Source: a virus
IMG/VR virus record: IMGVR_UViG_3300025132_000413
Coordinates: 1 to 20,088 of that record
Reading direction: 5' to 3' (one strand)
DNA: 20,088 bases
Shown here: positions 1-9,055 of the stretch, one piece after another
How positions within the stretch are numbered: the stretch's first letter is position 1
How the letters are laid out: every line of letters begins with the position of its first letter
The notes under the pieces: generated by a model
What the model was told of the DNA's origin: nothing
Database searches by the model: none
What the model saw: the letters and a program-made list of their open reading frames with translations, nothing else
Position numbers and translations under genes: made by a program

Positions 1-3000
1 TAACAGAATAATCATTTGCAGAACCATCACCAATTCTTACTTGACCATTAGATGCGATGCGAAGATGGTCTGAATTTTGAGTCGCAAATATATGTTCTGT
101 TGCTCTATAACCTAATGGTTGTAAAGAACTACCATCAGCATTTATTGCTTGAATACAATTATTATCAGCACCAACTTCACCTATATTGTGAGTAAATATT
201 ATAGCACCATCACCAGAATGGCCACCAGGTGTTACATGGAATTTTGCTGTTGGTATAGTACTTCCAATACCAATATTACCACCATTAAGAATAGTTAATT
301 CACCATCTTCATTATTAGTTCCAAAAGATAAATTTGCTGCTGTTGGATTCTTGATAACAAAATTGCCACCAAATGTGTGACGCATACTTAACCTGTCTGA
401 ACCATCAGCAGGAATTAAAATCTCACCATCAGATTTGATGCGAAGTTTTTCGTCACTGTCAGCAATTCCATCTATTCTAAATGAAATAAAACTATCAGAT
501 GAACCTGCCCCACCATCAGCAGTTAAAGTTAAATATCCACCAGCACCATCAATTTGACTATAAACACCAAATGGATCACTATCATTTAACCTAATTACTG
601 GGTTTGCTGATAATATCTCTAAAGTTTCATGTGGACGAGTAGTTCCAATACCAACACGATTTTGTAATGCATCAAATACTACATTAGTACTACTATATAA
701 AAATTCATTTTCTCTACCATCATGAGGATTTGCATTCTCAACAAAACTCATATAGTAGGTGCCAATTCCAGCAGCTTCAAATTCTGATGTTAAACTAATA
801 TTAGTGCTACCAATACTAACCCTATTAGCATTATTTACTGTTAAATCACCAGTAGAAACCCATTGTACACCGTCATTCTGTCGTGTCTCTAAAATATATC
901 CATTTTCGGCTCCATAACTATTATTTTTATCATACAGTGCTCCACTTATTGTAGTAATACCACTTACACTTAAATTTGTTGTATCTAACTGATTAGATAC
1001 TGTAATACCAGCCCCAGATGTAGAAAGTCGTTCTATATCATTATAAAATAGTTTTACAGAATCACCTTCTGCAGCACTAATCATTTTTACACTATCATTT
1101 GCACTATTAATTTGTACAGCAGATCCATTAATTAATAAACTTCCAGTACCAGAATCTCTTATATAACTATTATCATTTTCATGAAATATTTCAAGACCGT
1201 CAGAAGTAGTACCAAATATAGATTTTACATTATCAAGAAAAATAAGTTCATTTTCAGATTTATCCCACTTAACACCTTCAGAATTTCCATCACTACCAAA
1301 AAATACTACATTTCCATTATGATTTGCTCCAGTATCAGTTACAGTTCCATTTACCTCAATTCCAGAACCAGTAGTTTTAAATCTCCAAGTACCATTGTCA
1401 TACAATTCAACAGCTCCACCAGAACTGAAAGATGCCATTGTCTGTGCTAATTCTACATTACCAATATAAACAATAGTATCAGATTCAATACTTAAATCAT
1501 TACCAGCACCTGTTTTTGTATGTCTTATTATACTATCATCACCTGAAAATATTTCTAAATTATCATTAAATATTGCTTTTGTATTATGACCAAAATATGC
1601 TGTACTACCAAAACCAACAGTTGCACCTGTACCAGTTTGTACACTTCCAAGAAATGTAGATACACCAGGATTTACAATAAGTTTTTGGAAATTACCTTCA
1701 TCTAGGAATAAATCATCATTTACATATAAATCTCCACCAATATAGAAATCACCACCAGTGGTTGTTATACCACCAGCAGCAGCAAGAGTAACTGCAACAC
1801 CAACAACCTCTCCTTCACCATATGTTGGGCCAGTAATTGATAATCCACCACCAACATTCAAATTTTTATCAATTCCAACACCACCATCTACCAATAATGA
1901 TCCAGTATCAGTAGTGGTAGATTCTAAATTTTCTGTAATAGAAACTACACTTGAAGTTTCTATAGTACCACCTTCTGCACCTATAGTTAAATTTCCAGAT
2001 GTAGTTTCTATAGTATTAGTATAACTTTGAATATTTCCAACTGTAGATACACCTGATACCTTTAAATCAGTTGTGGTGACAACTCCTATTACATTTAATC
2101 CTGTTCCATTAAATTTTAAATTAGGACTATCTTGTAAAGTACTTCCAATTCCTACCCATACAACACGATCTTCATGTAAATTATAAGAGGTTGAAACTCC
2201 AGCAAATATAGTACCATTAAAACTAGAAACACCAACAAAAGTAGATAAACCAGTTACTTCTAATTCACTAAATCTTGCTGAACCAAATACATCTAATAAT
2301 TTTTCTGGTTGAGTACTACCAATACCTACTCTTTGATCAACACTGTTCCATACAAAATTTGATGCACCATCAACATATCCTGAACTACTATGATATTGAA
2401 TATCAAATATAGTACCACCAGCACCAGCTGTAATAGCATTTGATGATGTCCATTCAACTCCAGTTGTTCCTCTGGTTAGAATATTTGATTGAGTACCTGG
2501 ATCATTATTAAAGTCATAAATTGTTCCTGTTAATCTTAAATTTCCCTGTAAATGTAAATCTTGATGTGGAATTGTGGTTCCTATTCCAACTGAACCAAAA
2601 CCAACATTAACAGTAAGAGTTGTTCCACCAATACCAACATCTAATCCTTGACCTACAGTTAAAATACCAACAGTTTTATCAAATACTAAATTTGATGATG
2701 TACCAAAATCAGTAACACCTAAACCAGTTGGATCCCAACTAAACAATACTTCCCCACTATTTCCTGGAGGAGAAACAGTAATAGTTCCTATAGTACCAGC
2801 ACTTACACCAGGAACATACTTATTCGCAGTAACACCAATTCCATTACCCCTAAAATCAATTTGTGTAACACTACTTGCAGTTCCCACTTGAGAACCTTCA
2901 TCAAATAAAGTAACACCCGCAGGAGCTACTCCTCCTTGTAATGGAACCCAATATCTACCTCCATTCGGATCATCTAAAATTGAAATTATTTGATATCTAT

Positions 3001-3145
3001 CACCAAGAGGAATATCACTACTTCCCCCATTAGGAGGATTACCAACGTTAGGTTCAGCTTGTTCTAGACCAAGAAACTCATATCTATCATTTGTTAATTG
3101 GTCTTGAGGAGTTCTTCTAACTCTTCCACTTAGATACTTAGGCAT
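1..3145 (-). CDS. Tail fibre-like virion structural protein, C-terminus cut by window edge
   Basis: The frame is open from the ATG at 3145 to the left edge, giving at least 1048 residues with no stop; it is therefore a partial gene. The start, MPKYLSGRVRRTPQDQL, overlaps the stop of the upstream gene by 8 bp. The N-terminal ~100 residues look like a conserved attachment domain (GLEQAEPN, then DRYQIISI and GGRYWVPL). The remainder is low-complexity beta-rich sequence with recurring motifs such as VGIGTTIP, VGIGSTQPEKLLDV, VGIGTTRPHETLEI and IGIGSTIPTAKFHV, a 'SLLVDGGVGIDKNLNVGG' module and 'LEIFHENDNSYIRDSGTG' modules. Such repeats are typical of trimeric fibres of marine T4-like phages. It is last in the visible tail operon, after two other long fibre-like genes. 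A host-contact or baseplate-attached fibre is inferred; no receptor-binding or chaperone domain is visible because the C-terminus is missing. Confidence 0.85.
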   Translation of the reverse strand, partial: MPKYLSGRVRRTPQDQLTNDRYEFLGLEQAEPNVGNPPNGGSSDIPLGDRYQIISILDDPNGGRYWVPLQGGVAPAGVTLFDEGSQVGTASSVTQIDFRGNGIGVTANKYVPGVSAGTIGTITVSPPGNSGEVLFSWDPTGLGVTDFGTSSNLVFDKTVGILTVGQGLDVGIGGTTLTVNVGFGSVGIGTTIPHQDLHLQGNLRLTGTIYDFNNDPGTQSNILTRGTTGVEWTSSNAITAGAGGTIFDIQYHSSSGYVDGASNFVWNSVDQRVGIGSTQPEKLLDVFGSARFSELEVTGLSTFVGVSSFNGTIFAGVSTSYNLHEDRVVWVGIGSTLQDSPNLKFNGTGLNVIGVVTTTDLKVSGVSTVGNIQSYTNTIETTSGNLTIGAEGGTIETSSVVSITENLESTTTDTGSLLVDGGVGIDKNLNVGGGLSITGPTYGEGEVVGVAVTLAAAGGITTTGGDFYIGGDLYVNDDLFLDEGNFQKLIVNPGVSTFLGSVQTGTGATVGFGSTAYFGHNTKAIFNDNLEIFSGDDSIIRHTKTGAGNDLSIESDTIVYIGNVELAQTMASFSSGGAVELYDNGTWRFKTTGSGIEVNGTVTDTGANHNGNVVFFGSDGNSEGVKWDKSENELIFLDNVKSIFGTTSDGLEIFHENDNSYIRDSGTGSLLINGSAVQINSANDSVKMISAAEGDSVKLFYNDIERLSTSGAGITVSNQLDTTNLSVSGITTISGALYDKNNSYGAENGYILETRQNDGVQWVSTGDLTVNNANRVSIGSTNISLTSEFEAAGIGTYYMSFVENANPHDGRENEFLYSSTNVVFDALQNRVGIGTTRPHETLEILSANPVIRLNDSDPFGVYSQIDGAGGYLTLTADGGAGSSDSFISFRIDGIADSDEKLRIKSDGEILIPADGSDRLSMRHTFGGNFVIKNPTAANLSFGTNNEDGELTILNGGNIGIGSTIPTAKFHVTPGGHSGDGAIIFTHNIGEVGADNNCIQAINADGSSLQPLGYRATEHIFATQNSDHLRIASNGQVRIGDGSANDYSV

Positions 3146-5084
3146 TACTGTTCTCTAAAACACTACCCACAAATTCCATTTGAAGAGGAGCAACTTGACC
3201 ACCAGCATCTGTTGTTCCTACTCTCACACTTATTTTATTATTAGTAGATTCAATTATTGATGTAGAAATACCTGAAACAGGATCAGATGGTCTTGGATAA
3301 CTGTGTTCAGTTCCATTATTATCCAAAGTGCAAGTGAATATTAATGAATTATTAGCAATTTGGATTTTATCAGTAGAACGTTTCATTCCACTTGCAGTAA
3401 AACTAAGAGGTACTGCTTGATGTGTATAATTTCCACCTCCTATCACCACTCCCTTAGTAATACCAGCTGTTGCTGATACAAAACTATGAGCATTAGTATT
3501 TGTAGAAGGAACATTATCCAAAACTTGCACATCAAATGTGTTTGTTGTGACATTAGAAACTTGTATCCATTTACCACTTATTGGATCACTATATCTTGGA
3601 TATGTTTTATGTGATGCAATTCCAATATAATCTCCATAAGTACAACTAAATGTTAATGAATTATCCGCAATTTTAATACCATCACCATTTTCTAATCCAT
3701 GATTAGTTATGGTAACAGTCATCACACCTGTAGTAGGATCATAATCTATATCCTCAGGTTGCATAGAAGTTGCAGGTACAAATGTATGAATACCAGTATA
3801 TGATGCAGTACCAACATCTAAACTAATTGTAGTATCTGTGGTTGCAGCAATTGCAACAGAATTATTATAAGCAGGATCATTTTCTGTCGCATCACCATAT
3901 CCATTGGGTCGAGGATATGTATGAACACCTACATGATTATCTTGTGCACATGTAAATTGAAGAGATTTTGGTACCAATCTCACACTTGTTATTCCAGCTC
4001 TAAATGTATGTTCATCACCAACAGTTAAAGTTGCGATCCCCGCAACTGGATCATATTCAGCATCTGAAACCGTAAAATAATTTAATGGTGTTGTTCCTAC
4101 TTGTACTTCAAAATTATTATTATCCTTTTTAGTGACTTCCTTCCATTTACCACTCATAGGGTCAATATAAGCTCTAGGATAGGTTTTAATATTCTGATTA
4201 CTATCCATAGAACATTGAAATGCTAATGAATCATCATCAAATTTAACTAAATCACCAGTTTCAAAAACATGTCCTGCTAATGTAACTGTCAATATACCCA
4301 CTCTTCCATCATATTCAGCATCATCAGGAGTATAAGAACCTGAAGATGTTATCATATTATGATCAACAATAGTAAATGTTGTAATACCAGTTCGTGGATT
4401 ATATGTTGCATTAGAAGGAGTATAAGTTCCACCACCATCTAATGTTATACTATTAGATTTTGCTCTAACAAAAGAATGAATTGCTGGATTATAAACATGC
4501 TTATACCCTAAAGATCTTCCAACAACAGATGAAAAAGTACATGAGGTTCCTACAGTATCTACAATAGTATCTACAGTATATGACTTTTGAGGATCTGGGA
4601 ATATATTAGTAGTAATACCTGCATTACTTGAACAAGTAAATGCAATACCAGCCATAGTTATTTGAGATCCAACCTCAAATCCATGAGGGGTTTCTCCTGT
4701 TGTTACTGTTGCAATTCCAGATGGTTCATCATATATAACATCCGTAATCGTTCCAATGCCAGTTTGAATTCCAGTAATATATAAACGATCTATAACTAAT
4801 GGTGTTTTCTCTAAGACCAACCTACCATCAATTAAAATTACAGCATCATTTGGTGGTATTTCTACATCTTTTATAACTCTTATATCTCTACTAAGACCTG
4901 TACTTCTCTGTACCCTTCTTTGTATAAAAGTAATTTTTGGATGAGTTCCACCAACAGCTACATTTGATACTTGAGCATACAATACTAATGATGAAGCTCC
5001 TGTGGGAACTTCATATAATTTTTGTTCTCCTGGTGCTACAGGAACAGCAATGTTTATAAATTTATTTACTGGTGCAATTGCCAT
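3138..5084 (-). CDS. Virion structural protein with repeated beta domains (648 aa)
   Basis: This is a 648-residue protein with ATG at 5084, one base after the stop of the preceding fibre gene, so it is probably translationally coupled. Residues 1-110 form a distinct N-terminal domain (MAIAPVNKFINIAVPV; later EIPPNDAVILIDGRLVLEK). From ~114 to the end the chain is built of five or six degenerate repeats of about 90-100 residues. Each carries a 'YDPxTGIxTVTI' strand, a 'GDxIKIxDNSLTFxC' segment with a cysteine, a 'TYPR' turn, 'DPxSGKW' and 'FxVQVG' or 'HSFV'. I recognise this as a type of structural protein common in marine T4-like phages, with no T4 equivalent I can name. Its place between two fibre genes suggests a fibre, fibre-hinge or baseplate decoration role. 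No catalytic motif is seen. Confidence 0.8.
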   Translation of the reverse strand: MAIAPVNKFINIAVPVAPGEQKLYEVPTGASSLVLYAQVSNVAVGGTHPKITFIQRRVQRSTGLSRDIRVIKDVEIPPNDAVILIDGRLVLEKTPLVIDRLYITGIQTGIGTITDVIYDEPSGIATVTTGETPHGFEVGSQITMAGIAFTCSSNAGITTNIFPDPQKSYTVDTIVDTVGTSCTFSSVVGRSLGYKHVYNPAIHSFVRAKSNSITLDGGGTYTPSNATYNPRTGITTFTIVDHNMITSSGSYTPDDAEYDGRVGILTVTLAGHVFETGDLVKFDDDSLAFQCSMDSNQNIKTYPRAYIDPMSGKWKEVTKKDNNNFEVQVGTTPLNYFTVSDAEYDPVAGIATLTVGDEHTFRAGITSVRLVPKSLQFTCAQDNHVGVHTYPRPNGYGDATENDPAYNNSVAIAATTDTTISLDVGTASYTGIHTFVPATSMQPEDIDYDPTTGVMTVTITNHGLENGDGIKIADNSLTFSCTYGDYIGIASHKTYPRYSDPISGKWIQVSNVTTNTFDVQVLDNVPSTNTNAHSFVSATAGITKGVVIGGGNYTHQAVPLSFTASGMKRSTDKIQIANNSLIFTCTLDNNGTEHSYPRPSDPVSGISTSIIESTNNKISVRVGTTDAGGQVAPLQMEFVGSVLENSNA

Positions 5085-5085
5085 A

Positions 5086-8000
5086 TTATCTCAATGCTAA
5101 TATTAATGGTGTTAATTGTGCTTGAATAGCTCTATTAAAGTCTCTTCCAGATATCGTAGATGTTGTTTGGTCTATAGTTAGACCTTCACCAATTTTAAAG
5201 TTTCCTTTTTGATCAGTACTGGTGAATGGAACTTGTCCACCATTAATAGCAACGATTTCATTTTCAGGAATAGGTTCACCACCCTGGAAGGGGTTTGCTC
5301 TATTTATGTCTGTACCTGCACCAACATATTCAAAAGAATGAGAACTGGTGATAATACGACTTAATCTTACAAATTCACAAGTAGTTCCAGAACCTATAGA
5401 ATAAGGAACAAACTGGTCAAATGTTATAGTTGTCAACCCAACATTTGTTGGTTCAGTTGAACTTTCAACAGTAAACAATATTGGATCAGTATCTACTATA
5501 GCAGTAGCATCTCCACTGGAAAAACTAACATTAATATCTTGATTTGGAAGGAAATTCCTACCACTCGATACAACATCAATAGATGCAATTGTTCCTGCTG
5601 CACTTACATTTGCAGAAAATTCAGGAAGAATTGCTTCTGGTCCTAAAGGTGTATTTACAGTAACAACTGGTGGAGCTGCCTGAGTATAACCACTTCCACC
5701 ATCAGTTATTTGAATTCCTCTAATTAATTGAAGAGGTCCTGTTACTATTCCAGTAGCAATAGTATCATTATAATTATTTAAATCAATATGAAAATAAGCA
5801 CCTTGTCCATCAAAAGGTTTTCTATAATTACCATTAGTATCAGTAACACTATTTACGGAAACAATATCATTTTCTGCAGAAATATCATCTCTGGTTGAAC
5901 CAGTAAATTCAACATCACCATAACCATCAGCAACTAATCCATAGATACCAAATGATGAGTTTGAGTTTGTCAAGTCACATTGACCACCAGTGTCACAATA
6001 AATTGCTTTTTCACATCCAATTGTAAATATAGAAACTAACTGAGCATATGCATTATTACTAATAGAAACACCTATACCATTCTCATTATACTGTGTAAAT
6101 GAATCGCATACCATACTCTTAATATCTTGACCTAAATCATTAGTTCCAAAGAATGCTGCATTTACATAATCACCATCAATTCTCATACCAACACTACCAG
6201 TCATAAAGTTGGTACAATTCCTAATATAAGGACTTCTATATCTACCTCTTGGCCCTTGGTTTGCTGGACCATATACAGTATATCCTGTTACTGCCTGATA
6301 TCCTTTACCCGAAGCAACAGCTTGTGATGTGGGAGGAAAAGCAACTGCTCCCATATTAGAATGATTGGTGCTATTTACTTGTCCCGCAAAATTTAAATTT
6401 TGTATTAAGCAACCTGCCCTGACATGAAATACATCTTTATCAACATTATTGGGAACAACTGTTACCAATCTCAAATCTTCACCAGAAATAGTAACTTCAG
6501 TTCTTAAACCGACAGGATTATTTTCATAATATACACCAGAACGAACGATTATAGTATCACCTGCTTCTGCAATTGCTGCTGCTCCACCTATTGTTTTCTT
6601 AGAATCTCCTTCTAACAATCCACTATTTGAATCATCACCATTCATTGAAACCCATATAGCATTTTTTGTTTGAACACCAGAAGGTCTCCATGATACACCA
6701 GTTCCTACAGATGCCAAACGATAATCAGTTTGACCAATTCCAGGACCTGCAATACTATCATTAATATCTTTTAATGGGCCATCAAGTTCTACGGTATCTC
6801 CAAATGTAGAAACACCAGCAACAGTTAAATCCGTGGTTCCTGTAGTACCAGTTACAGTTACACCTGTCCCAAGAGTTTCTAATCTTTTCGAATCATCAAA
6901 GAAAATGGATGTTCCAGCACCAACTGTAGCCTGAAGATAATTCTCTCCTGCACTGGATTGTAGAGATAAATTTGTAGCTTGTATTAAAAGATCTCCTGTA
7001 CCATTTTCGGTAATAAAAGTATTTTTATTTGTTGAATTATAATATATTTCTAATTCTCCACTAGAACCAAATTTCGCTTTTTTATCGTTTAAAAGAGTAA
7101 AATCTCCACCAATATTCAAATTACCTTCAATACCAGCACCACCACTTTCAACAATAAGAGCACCCTGATCTTTATTAGCAGAACTAGTATTAGCAGATAC
7201 AACTAAATTCTCGGTTATATAAGCACTATCTCCAACATATAACTTTTCATTAATACCTACTCCACCAGCAACTTGTAAAGCTCCACTTGTAGTATCAGTT
7301 GCTCCTTGTTCACTTTCAATTGTAGTAATTCCCTTAACAAATAATTTCTCCCCAATACCTGTTCCACCAGTTACCGTTAATGCACCACCATCACTCGAAT
7401 CATTTGCACCTGTGTTATTAGTAAATTTAACAACACCTTCAACATCTAAGGTACCTTTAATATTAGTATTACCATTATCGGTATCAACCGTAAACTTACT
7501 AGTACCAGAATTGTTCTGTACTTTAAAAAATTTATTGTCTGCTTGTATAATTAAACTATCTCTAAATGTAGAAAGACCTATAACATTAAGAGAACTATCA
7601 AATTCAACGGGACCTGTAGCACGAACAGTTCCATTAATATCTAATTGTGCAGTTGGAATGGTACTACCAATACCAACATTAGTCATACGATATATGGTAG
7701 TACCTGCACCTGTTCCAGCATTATAGTCATAAGTATATCCCCACAAATCTTGAGTATATACTGTGGCTAAACCAGTAACTTCGTTTACATCACGTGCTTT
7801 TGGAATTAAAGTATCAGTTCCTACCCCCAAACTATTAGTTTGTACAAAGTTTAAGATAGTAAATGATTGACCAACACCAACTTCTCCACCATCAGCAGGT
7901 ATTGGAACATATTGGTTTTCATCCATCAAGAAGATACCTTCTGTGAAATTAGGTTCAAAAGAAACCCAAGTTATTCCAGTTGATTCAGCAGATAAAAATT

Positions 8001-8514
8001 GACCAGATTGACCTTTTAGATTTCTAGAATCATAGATATTATCTCTAATAGAAACACTACCAAAAATATCAAGTTTTATATTTCCATCATTTGCTATGTT
8101 TACTGTTGGATTGGTTGATCCTATACCAACAGTACCTAATCCACTTACAACTAAAGCAGAATTATTATTAAAATCAGAAATATCAAATCTATCTACAGGA
8201 AGAGTAGTTCCTACACCAACTCTACCATCAGTCGTATTTGCCGTAAATACAGTACCACTTGTACCAACATTAAACTTTTTCTTAGCAGTTAGGAAATTAA
8301 TATCTAACTTACCTAAAATATCAAGATCATTAGCAAAAGTTCCAATACCAGTAAAATATGAAGTATCTCCTACAAATAAATCATCATTTATATTAATACT
8401 ATCAAATTCAATATCATTAAACTTCTTAAAATCATAATCTAATATTCCTGTAATATAAACATTTTCAAATACTGAATTGCCTTGTTGAGAAAAATCTGCA
8501 TTAATTTGTGACAT
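5086..8514 (-). CDS. Long tail fibre-like structural protein with beta-helix domain (1142 aa)
   Basis: This is a 1142-residue protein with ATG at 8514, two bases after the preceding stop. Residues 1-150 include VGVGTTLP and VGIGSTNP motifs; another VGIGSTIPTAQLDINGTV lies near 280-297. Residues ~375-470 hold three copies of a 'GALxVxGGxGIxEKLxVG' module. Residues ~485-560 hold a 'LEIYYNSTNKNTFITENGTG' module followed by 'SKRLETLGTGVTVTG'. Residues ~615-870 look like a right-handed parallel beta-helix of the pectin-lyase type: 'IWVSMNGDDSNSG', 'AGDTIIVRSGVYYENN' and 'CLIQNLNFAG', followed by regular short strands. After that come 'ITDGGSGYTQAAPPVVTV' (~936) and a conserved-looking tail, 'GNFKIGEGLTIDQTTSTISG'. 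A fibre or baseplate appendage is inferred. No depolymerase active-site residues could be assigned, so enzymatic activity is not claimed. Confidence 0.85.
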   Translation of the reverse strand: MSQINADFSQQGNSVFENVYITGILDYDFKKFNDIEFDSININDDLFVGDTSYFTGIGTFANDLDILGKLDINFLTAKKKFNVGTSGTVFTANTTDGRVGVGTTLPVDRFDISDFNNNSALVVSGLGTVGIGSTNPTVNIANDGNIKLDIFGSVSIRDNIYDSRNLKGQSGQFLSAESTGITWVSFEPNFTEGIFLMDENQYVPIPADGGEVGVGQSFTILNFVQTNSLGVGTDTLIPKARDVNEVTGLATVYTQDLWGYTYDYNAGTGAGTTIYRMTNVGIGSTIPTAQLDINGTVRATGPVEFDSSLNVIGLSTFRDSLIIQADNKFFKVQNNSGTSKFTVDTDNGNTNIKGTLDVEGVVKFTNNTGANDSSDGGALTVTGGTGIGEKLFVKGITTIESEQGATDTTSGALQVAGGVGINEKLYVGDSAYITENLVVSANTSSANKDQGALIVESGGAGIEGNLNIGGDFTLLNDKKAKFGSSGELEIYYNSTNKNTFITENGTGDLLIQATNLSLQSSAGENYLQATVGAGTSIFFDDSKRLETLGTGVTVTGTTGTTDLTVAGVSTFGDTVELDGPLKDINDSIAGPGIGQTDYRLASVGTGVSWRPSGVQTKNAIWVSMNGDDSNSGLLEGDSKKTIGGAAAIAEAGDTIIVRSGVYYENNPVGLRTEVTISGEDLRLVTVVPNNVDKDVFHVRAGCLIQNLNFAGQVNSTNHSNMGAVAFPPTSQAVASGKGYQAVTGYTVYGPANQGPRGRYRSPYIRNCTNFMTGSVGMRIDGDYVNAAFFGTNDLGQDIKSMVCDSFTQYNENGIGVSISNNAYAQLVSIFTIGCEKAIYCDTGGQCDLTNSNSSFGIYGLVADGYGDVEFTGSTRDDISAENDIVSVNSVTDTNGNYRKPFDGQGAYFHIDLNNYNDTIATGIVTGPLQLIRGIQITDGGSGYTQAAPPVVTVNTPLGPEAILPEFSANVSAAGTIASIDVVSSGRNFLPNQDINVSFSSGDATAIVDTDPILFTVESSTEPTNVGLTTITFDQFVPYSIGSGTTCEFVRLSRIITSSHSFEYVGAGTDINRANPFQGGEPIPENEIVAINGGQVPFTSTDQKGNFKIGEGLTIDQTTSTISGRDFNRAIQAQLTPLILALR

Positions 8515-8516
8515 AT

Positions 8517-9053
8517 TTAACCCCCAAGTACCTTATCTTTATCTAAATTAACAAAATTACCACCAATAGATGAAATTACACTACCCCAACTCAGTTTTAA
8601 ATGTATTGGTAAATTTCCATCTTTACCATTAACTTGCACCTTAGTGGCATTTAATACAATCTCTCTTGTACCATGAGTAGATGAATCACCTATTAGAATT
8701 CTATTAGCTTTTAATGCTATTACATCTGCTTCTAAGGTAAGTTGATTAGAAGCTTGAATTCCAATATTACTATTTGTAGAATTAACTTGAATATCTCCAC
8801 CATGAGATATAATGTTTATTGATGTTCCAGATGAACTACTTTTACTACCTGCTTGAAATATTACATCACCTTCAGATTCCATTCTGGTATTATTAGATTC
8901 ATGATGAGCTAATACAAATCTACGCCCCTCATCATTAGTTGCTTTCATAGCAAAAGCTTCTGGCCCATAATCACTGCTTTCAGGATTACCAGTCTCTAAG
9001 TATAATTTTGGTCCAAATACATCTTGTATTCTTGCGTCTTGAGGGCCTGACAT
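8517..9053 (-). CDS. Beta-helical spike-like baseplate protein (gp5 C-terminal-like)
   Basis: This is a 178-residue protein with ATG at 9053, two bases after the upstream stop. Residues ~1-65 contain 'KLYLETGNPESSDYGPEAFAM' split by charged turns, and 'RRFVLAHHESNNTRMES'. Residues ~63-145 show short alternating strands of the kind found in the triple-stranded beta-helices of gp5 C-terminal, gpV and VgrG spikes: 'GDVIFQAGS', 'INIISHGGDIQVNS', 'NIGIQASNQLTLEADVIALKA', 'ILIGD'. The gene lies close to the OB-fold and gp27-like hub genes, which fits a membrane-puncturing spike made as a separate polypeptide. The length is short for a whole gp5. No PAAR tip or enzymatic domain is visible. Fold assignment is by pattern only. 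Confidence 0.7.
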   Translation of the reverse strand: MSGPQDARIQDVFGPKLYLETGNPESSDYGPEAFAMKATNDEGRRFVLAHHESNNTRMESEGDVIFQAGSKSSSSGTSINIISHGGDIQVNSTNSNIGIQASNQLTLEADVIALKANRILIGDSSTHGTREIVLNATKVQVNGKDGNLPIHLKLSWGSVISSIGGNFVNLDKDKVLGG

Positions 9054-9055
9054 AA

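Noticed and set aside
1181-2024. Two plus-strand ORFs of 89 and 88 codons
   Set aside because: They are antisense to the long fibre frame that is open through the whole region; their Ser/Thr/Pro-rich composition is what repeat-rich fibre DNA gives in reverse.
3138-5084. Repeat array considered as a CRISPR or tandem DNA repeat
   Set aside because: The periodicity is in the protein; at DNA level the repeats are diverged, with no constant-length direct repeats and spacers.
1-8514. Diversity-generating retroelement acting on a fibre gene
   Set aside because: No reverse transcriptase, template repeat or adenine-biased variable repeat is visible in the window.
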